Part shown: positions 3,739 to 5,165 of the stretch, piece by piece
How positions within the stretch are numbered: the first letter of the stretch is position 1
Layout of the letters: the number at the start of each line of letters is the position of its first letter
Source: Thioalkalivibrio sp.
GTDB taxonomy: Bacteria > Pseudomonadota > Gammaproteobacteria > Ectothiorhodospirales > Ectothiorhodospiraceae
NCBI GenBank assembly: GCA_003555285.1
Contig: PWGH01000314.1
Span: 1-5,165 of the forward strand
Direction of reading: 5' to 3'
DNA length: 5,165 nt
Notes under the pieces: generated by a model
The model's database searches: none
Told to the model about the DNA's origin: nothing
Seen by the model: only the letters and a program-made list of their open reading frames with translations
Position numbers and translations under genes: made by a program

Positions 3739-5165
3739 ATGTTCGTAAATCGTCGCGAATTCCTACAAATGCTGGCCGCCGCCAGTGTCGCCGGCTTCCC
3801 GCTGACCGGTCTGGCCAGCAGCCCGAGCCGCGGGAACCTGTACGACCTGCCCCGTCACGGCAATGTCAGCCTGCTGCATTACACCGACTGCCATGGCCAG
3901 CTGAACCCGATCTTTTTCCGCGAGCCGAACATCAACATCGGCGTCGCCGGCATGCGCAATCAGCCGCCGCACCTGGTGGGCGAGGCGTTGCTGCGGCATT
4001 ACGGTATCGATCCGGGTGGCAAGAAGGCCCACGCCTACACCTATCTGGATTTCGTTGCGGCCGCCGAACAATACGGCCGCGTCGGCGGATTCGCGCACCT
4101 GTCCACCCTGGTCAAACAGATGAAGGCCTCACGTCCGGGCGCGCTGCTGCTGGACGGCGGCGACACCTGGGGCGGCGGCACCGGCACCGGCGTGTGGACC
4201 AACGCCCAGGACATGGTCGATGCCCAGAAACTGCTGACCAGCGACGTGATGACCGGACACTGGGAATTCACCTACGGCGCCGCGCGGGTGCAAGAAATCG
4301 TGGAAAACGATTTTGCCGCCGCGGGTATCGACTTCGTCGCCCAGAACGTGACCGACGTCGACTGGGGTGACCAGATCTTCAAACCCTATGTGATCCGTGA
4401 GATCAATGGCGTGAACGTCGCCATCGTCGGGCAGGCGTTCCCGTACACCCCGATCGCAAACCCGCGCTTCATGGTCGAACAGTGGTCCTTCGGCATCCGC
4501 CCGGACGACATGCAGCGCCAGGTCGACGCGGCGCGTGCCGACGGTGCCGAGATCGTCGTGGTGCTGTCGCACAACGGCATGGACGTCGACCTGAAGCTGG
4601 CCGGGCTGGTCAACGGCATCGATGCGATCTTCGGGGGTCATACCCACGACGCGGTACCGGCACCCACCCCGGTGAAGACCCCCGACGGTGGCACCTGCCT
4701 GGTGACCAACGCCGGCTCGAACGCCAAGTTCCTGGGCGTGATGGACTTCGATTTCCGCGACGGCAAGATCCAGAGCTGGAAATACAACCTGATGCCGGTG
4801 TTCTCGAACCTGATCGAGGCCGACCCCGAAATGCAGCAGTACATCACGACGATGCGCAACCAGGAGGTGACCTTCAACGGCGAGACCTTCAACATGGAGG
4901 AGAAGCTGTCCGAGGAACTCGCGGTCACCGATTCGCTGCTGTATCGCCGCGGCAACTTCAACGGCACCTTCGACCAGGTGATCGTCGATGCGATCAACGA
5001 GCAGATCGACTCGCAGATCTCCTTCTCGCCGGGCTTCCGCTGGGGCACCACGGTGATGCCCGGAATGCCGATCACCTTCGAGCACGTGATGGACCAGACC
5101 GGCCTGACCTACCCGGCAGCCACCCGCAACGTGATGAGCGGATCGATGATCAAGACCATTCTGGA
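3739..5165 (+). CDS. soxB: SoxB thiosulfohydrolase, 3' end cut by the window edge
   Basis: 475 complete codons are present of a family usually around 560-570 residues. The N-terminus N-R5-R6-E-F-L-Q followed by a hydrophobic stretch to about residue 25 is a twin-arginine signal, so the folded, metal-loaded enzyme is exported to the periplasm. The body is a metallophosphatase/5'-nucleotidase-like domain: D50-C-H52-G-Q, D139-G-G-D142-T-W, S277-H278-N-G and G-G-H301-T-H303-D provide the di-metal site. The segment M171-T-G-H-W-E-F-T-Y-G is the SoxB-type variant of the nucleotidase GNHEFD motif and separates it from true 5'-nucleotidases. SoxB hydrolytically releases sulfate from SoxYZ-bound cysteine S-thiosulfonate in thiosulfate oxidation. 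The ATG at 3739 is backed by GGAGG ten bases upstream and by the position of the Tat motif. No other sox gene is visible, so soxB may stand apart from soxXA and soxYZ or lead genes beyond the window. Confidence 0.96.
   Translation, partial: MFVNRREFLQMLAAASVAGFPLTGLASSPSRGNLYDLPRHGNVSLLHYTDCHGQLNPIFFREPNINIGVAGMRNQPPHLVGEALLRHYGIDPGGKKAHAYTYLDFVAAAEQYGRVGGFAHLSTLVKQMKASRPGALLLDGGDTWGGGTGTGVWTNAQDMVDAQKLLTSDVMTGHWEFTYGAARVQEIVENDFAAAGIDFVAQNVTDVDWGDQIFKPYVIREINGVNVAIVGQAFPYTPIANPRFMVEQWSFGIRPDDMQRQVDAARADGAEIVVVLSHNGMDVDLKLAGLVNGIDAIFGGHTHDAVPAPTPVKTPDGGTCLVTNAGSNAKFLGVMDFDFRDGKIQSWKYNLMPVFSNLIEADPEMQQYITTMRNQEVTFNGETFNMEEKLSEELAVTDSLLYRRGNFNGTFDQVIVDAINEQIDSQISFSPGFRWGTTVMPGMPITFEHVMDQTGLTYPAATRNVMSGSMIKTIL

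Noticed and set aside
3591..4370. 259-codon open frame on the plus strand crossing the soxB start
   Set aside because: It is out of frame with soxB, very Arg-rich, and has no recognisable domain; the soxB frame has the ribosome binding site and Tat signal.
4129..5085. 318-codon open frame on the minus strand
   Set aside because: It is antisense to soxB, which shows all family motifs over the same bases; the His/Val/Asp-rich translation is a typical shadow.

Overview
The window (about 62% G+C by eye) reads as part of the sulfur-oxidation gene neighbourhood of a gammaproteobacterium, most like Thioalkalivibrio and related Ectothiorhodospiraceae. That placement is inference. It rests on a TusA next to an sHdr-type HdrC, a SoxB, and a BepA-like M48 protease with essentially the numbering of the gammaproteobacterial family. 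No RNA gene, CRISPR array or transposase is visible.

Left part, minus strand (1-1505): three genes are read right to left. They are a single-domain rhodanese (1281-949), TusA (814-584) and the N-terminal half of an HdrC-type iron-sulfur subunit (394 to the window edge). Each can be given a cytoplasmic role: rhodanese and TusA carry sulfane sulfur as persulfide, and the sHdr complex, of which HdrC is an electron-transfer subunit, is thought to oxidise protein-bound sulfur to sulfite. The genes are not tightly packed (134 and 189 bp gaps). Promoter-like sequences lie before rhd and tusA, and a 15-bp palindrome lies before hdrC. The 7-base half-site of that palindrome recurs inside the candidate rhd promoter, which hints at one shared regulator.

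Middle, plus strand (1598-3423): a 103-residue protein of unknown function is followed after 53 bp by a full-length BepA/YfgC-like periplasmic zinc metalloprotease-chaperone with a signal peptide, an HEIAH motif and a C-terminal TPR region. These are envelope or accessory genes between the two sulfur blocks.

Intergenic 3424-3738: a run of five consecutive hairpins fills about 150 bp immediately after bepA. It is bounded by two CTAG copies and has imperfect inverted ends, so it resembles a small non-autonomous mobile or REP/MITE-type element. A further GC hairpin lies in the soxB leader.

Right part, plus strand (3739 to the end): the first 475 residues of SoxB, the Tat-exported di-metal thiosulfohydrolase of the periplasmic Sox system. 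Together the window pairs a periplasmic thiosulfate-processing enzyme (SoxB) with the cytoplasmic TusA/sHdr route. This fits organisms in which sulfur from thiosulfate is passed into the cell for oxidation to sulfite.
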